From positions 19,806-83,805 of the forward strand of contig NZ_BCZE01000036.1 of assembly GCF_001598555.1 (NCBI RefSeq): 64,000 bases of DNA, written 5' to 3'. The notes under the pieces were generated by a model that was given only the letters and a program-made list of their open reading frames with translations, did not search any database and had not been told where the DNA came from. The position numbers and the translations under genes were made by a program. This document shows, piece after piece, positions 62,598 to 64,000 of the stretch. Numbering within the stretch: the stretch's first letter is position 1; each line of letters begins with the position of its first letter. The stretch comes from Novosphingobium rosa NBRC 15208. Lineage in GTDB: Bacteria > Pseudomonadota > Alphaproteobacteria > Sphingomonadales > Sphingomonadaceae.

Positions 62598-62907
62598 TCA
62601 TCTCAGCATTGAGAAACATCCCCTCAGGGGGAACTCCCCACATCTTGATCAGCAGCCCGCGCAAAGTTCGCGGCGCGCTTGCCTGCGCTGAACCCCGGCA
62701 GGGATGACCGTTATGTCGCGGTTCACCTCCTGTGGCGCAGAGTGCTGGCCGTACACATTCAGCCACCTTGAGAGGACAGACGGGGCACGCCGGAACGCTG
62801 CCTGAAGCCACCGCAGCCAAAGGATTTTACCCTCAGGCGCTGAGAACAAAGCTGCGGTTGATTCGTTCATCTGGCATCACCTCGTATCAAGACAAAAGGA
62901 GACCTCC
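62598..62907. other. Gap between tRNA-Leu copy 2 and the glycine-zipper gene
   Basis: No gene is seen in this 310-bp stretch. It begins with the duplicated tRNA trailer hairpin and ends with a strong ribosome site AAGGAG (62896-62901) six bases before ATG 62908. I found no convincing promoter pair. Confidence 0.5.
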
Positions 62908-63204
62908 ATGCGTCCGCTTACTGCCCGACTCGCCTTTGCCCCCGCGCTTGTCGCCATGCTCAGCCTGAGCATGTTCGACGCCGCTCCGGCCTTTGCCCGT
63001 CATCACTATCACGGACGCGTGCATCACCGCGTTTGCCGCCATTCGAGCGGCACGGCAGGCCTGATCGCCGGTGGCGCCGGTGGCGCGCTGATCGGCCATG
63101 CGCTGATCGGCGGCCCGATCGGCATTGCGGCGGGCGCTGTGGGCGGCGCCTTCGGCGGCCGTGCGATCGACCGCTCCATGACCGCGCATCGCCGCTGCCG
63201 CTAA
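62908..63204 (+). CDS. Small secreted glycine-zipper protein
   Basis: The 98-residue protein has a Sec signal (LTARLAFAPALVAMLSLSMFDAAPAFA), a His/Arg-rich segment (RHHYHGRVHHRVCRHSS), and a glycine-zipper hydrophobic stretch (LIAGGAGGALIGHALIGGPIGIAAGAVGGAFGGRA). It is probably anchored in or near the outer membrane. The specific function is unknown. The ribosome site is strong (AAGGAG). Confidence 0.8.
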   Translation: MRPLTARLAFAPALVAMLSLSMFDAAPAFARHHYHGRVHHRVCRHSSGTAGLIAGGAGGALIGHALIGGPIGIAAGAVGGAFGGRAIDRSMTAHRRCR

Positions 63205-63240
63205 GCCTGAGAGGTCGGCTCCGTCACGGGGCCGCCACCG

Positions 63241-63996
63241 ATGCCCTCCCCCTCGATCCCTGAACGCGGCCATGAGCGCGGACAATCCCGCGCTCTGGCC
63301 TTTGGCCTTTCGGCGGGGATCGAGGTTGGGGTGGCCTTGCTGATGTTGTTTGGCCTTGCCCCGCCCTCGGGCCTGCGCGAGGCCGTGCATGACAGCATCG
63401 CCGCCATCACCCTGACCCCGCCGCCCTTGCCGCCGGTCAAGCCCCCTCCCCCTCCGCATCATCATCGGCCCGCCGGTCGGGCATCGCCCCCCAATCTGCG
63501 CGCGAAAGCCGCGCCGGTGCTGGCAGTAAAGCTGCCCCTGCCGCAGCCCGTGCCCATCCCCGTTGCCACCAAGCCCGCCGCCGTCGGCACGCAGATGCAG
63601 AGCGGCGCGGCGCCTGTTCCCGGGCCCGGCACAGGCGCGGGCGGTCAGGGCAATGGCACCGGCTCGGGCGGGAATGGAAACGGCGATGGCGATGGAGGCC
63701 GCGATCCCGAATGGGTCGGCGGCAGGATCAAATCCTCCGACTATCCTGAAGCCGCGCGCACGGCAGGGGCGCATGGCACGACATCGGTGACGATCTCGGT
63801 CTCCGCGCAGGGCCGCCCGAGCGGTTGCCGCCTTGTCGAATCCAGCCATAACCGCGATCTCGATGCCGCGACCTGCGATCTGGTGCTCAAGCGCTTCCGC
63901 TTTCGCCCCGCACGCGATTCAGCGGGCCATGCTGTGGCGGGCGAGGTCGATTACGATCAGGAATGGACCTTGGGCATCCTGACCGACGCGCCCTGA
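63241..63996 (+). CDS. TonB-family energy transducer-like protein
   Basis: The 251-residue protein has one membrane helix (about 20-40), a Pro-rich segment (LPPVKPPPPP), a His patch, a Gly/Asn linker at about 120-155, and a C-terminal TonB-like domain (IKSSDYPEAARTAGAHGTTSVTISVSAQGRPSGCRLVESS and LKRFRFRPARD). It would couple the proton motive force to outer-membrane uptake or be a TonB-like helper. No exbB/exbD lies in the window. ATG 63241 is 36 bp after the zipper gene. Confidence 0.85.
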   Translation: MPSPSIPERGHERGQSRALAFGLSAGIEVGVALLMLFGLAPPSGLREAVHDSIAAITLTPPPLPPVKPPPPPHHHRPAGRASPPNLRAKAAPVLAVKLPLPQPVPIPVATKPAAVGTQMQSGAAPVPGPGTGAGGQGNGTGSGGNGNGDGDGGRDPEWVGGRIKSSDYPEAARTAGAHGTTSVTISVSAQGRPSGCRLVESSHNRDLDAATCDLVLKRFRFRPARDSAGHAVAGEVDYDQEWTLGILTDAP

Positions 63997-64000
63997 TTTC

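Noticed and set aside
62164..62633. Tandem tRNA-Leu genes as an attachment site of an integrated element
   Set aside because: No integrase, excisionase or phage gene is near; the repeat is a whole-gene duplication with promoter rather than a 3' tRNA fragment.
62284..62820. Minus-strand frames ending in PRRGLEPPRPCER across the tRNA genes
   Set aside because: This peptide is the familiar false translation of tRNA-Leu antisense sequence, not a gene.

Overview
The window is high-GC DNA, densely packed with genes that often overlap by 1-4 bases (ATGA, TGATG, GTGA junctions). It looks like a chromosomal segment of an alphaproteobacterium, most likely a sphingomonad of the Novosphingobium/Sphingobium type. 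The evidence is a large hpn hopanoid locus, an FzlA-type GST-fold cell division protein, a LOV-HTH protein resembling Erythrobacter EL222, and a dispersed palindrome built on GTGGGAACCGG that I recall as common in alphaproteobacterial intergenic DNA. The taxonomic call is inference. There is no integrase, transposase, CRISPR array, phage or plasmid replication gene.

Region 1 (about 0.4-24 kb) is the hopanoid locus. ispH and hpnH run forward. A tightly overlapped reverse operon holds hpnA-B-C-D-E-shc-hpnG plus a small secreted protein of unknown function. hpnI-J-K-mlaA run forward, hpnL runs in reverse, and hpnN opens a forward run with a DUF2334-type deacetylase, a polytopic membrane protein, a DUF2141 protein and a GT4 glycosyltransferase. 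Together these make squalene (HpnC/D/E), cyclise it (Shc), add the adenosine-derived side chain (HpnH, HpnG), and build a glucosamine/cyclitol-ether head group (HpnI, HpnK, HpnJ). Lipid handling genes (HpnN, MlaA, HpnL) are in the same locus. Copies of the GTGGGAACCGG palindrome sit in both divergent gaps (hpnA/hpnI and hpnL/hpnN).

Region 2 (24-44 kb) is mixed housekeeping and accessory content. It holds a secreted M19 dipeptidase, dapD with a lipobox glutaminyl cyclase, a lipobox subtilisin autotransporter resembling NalP, a HI0933/YhiN flavoprotein, a DEAD-box helicase, a PAP2 membrane enzyme, a Tas-like aldo-keto reductase behind a perfect operator-like palindrome, a KDG kinase, an SBF-like transporter, an aminotransferase with an acyltransferase, a LOV-HTH blue-light regulator, cysK, and a cytochrome b561/cytochrome c' pair.

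Region 3 (44-61 kb) is surface polysaccharide. A GT39-like transferase is followed by rfbF-rfbG-rfbH, an HpcH/HpaI aldolase, an acetolactate-synthase-like TPP enzyme, a HAD phosphatase and an SDR reductase. This combination suggests a CDP-linked branched 3,6-dideoxy sugar of the yersiniose kind. It leads into a Wza-like SLBB exporter, a Wzz-like chain-length protein and a GtrB/GtrA/GT87-like cassette, then a YbaK deacylase and a NodB deacetylase.

Region 4 (61-64 kb) holds fzlA, two identical tRNA-Leu(CAG) genes with separate promoters, a glycine-zipper protein and a TonB-like protein.

Four mosaic intergenic elements of 203-240 bp (25.5, 30.1, 33.5 and 61.9 kb) share terminal inverted repeats that are themselves palindromes. 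A solo hairpin at 16.4 kb shows compensatory changes. They look like a non-autonomous or BIME-like repeat family.
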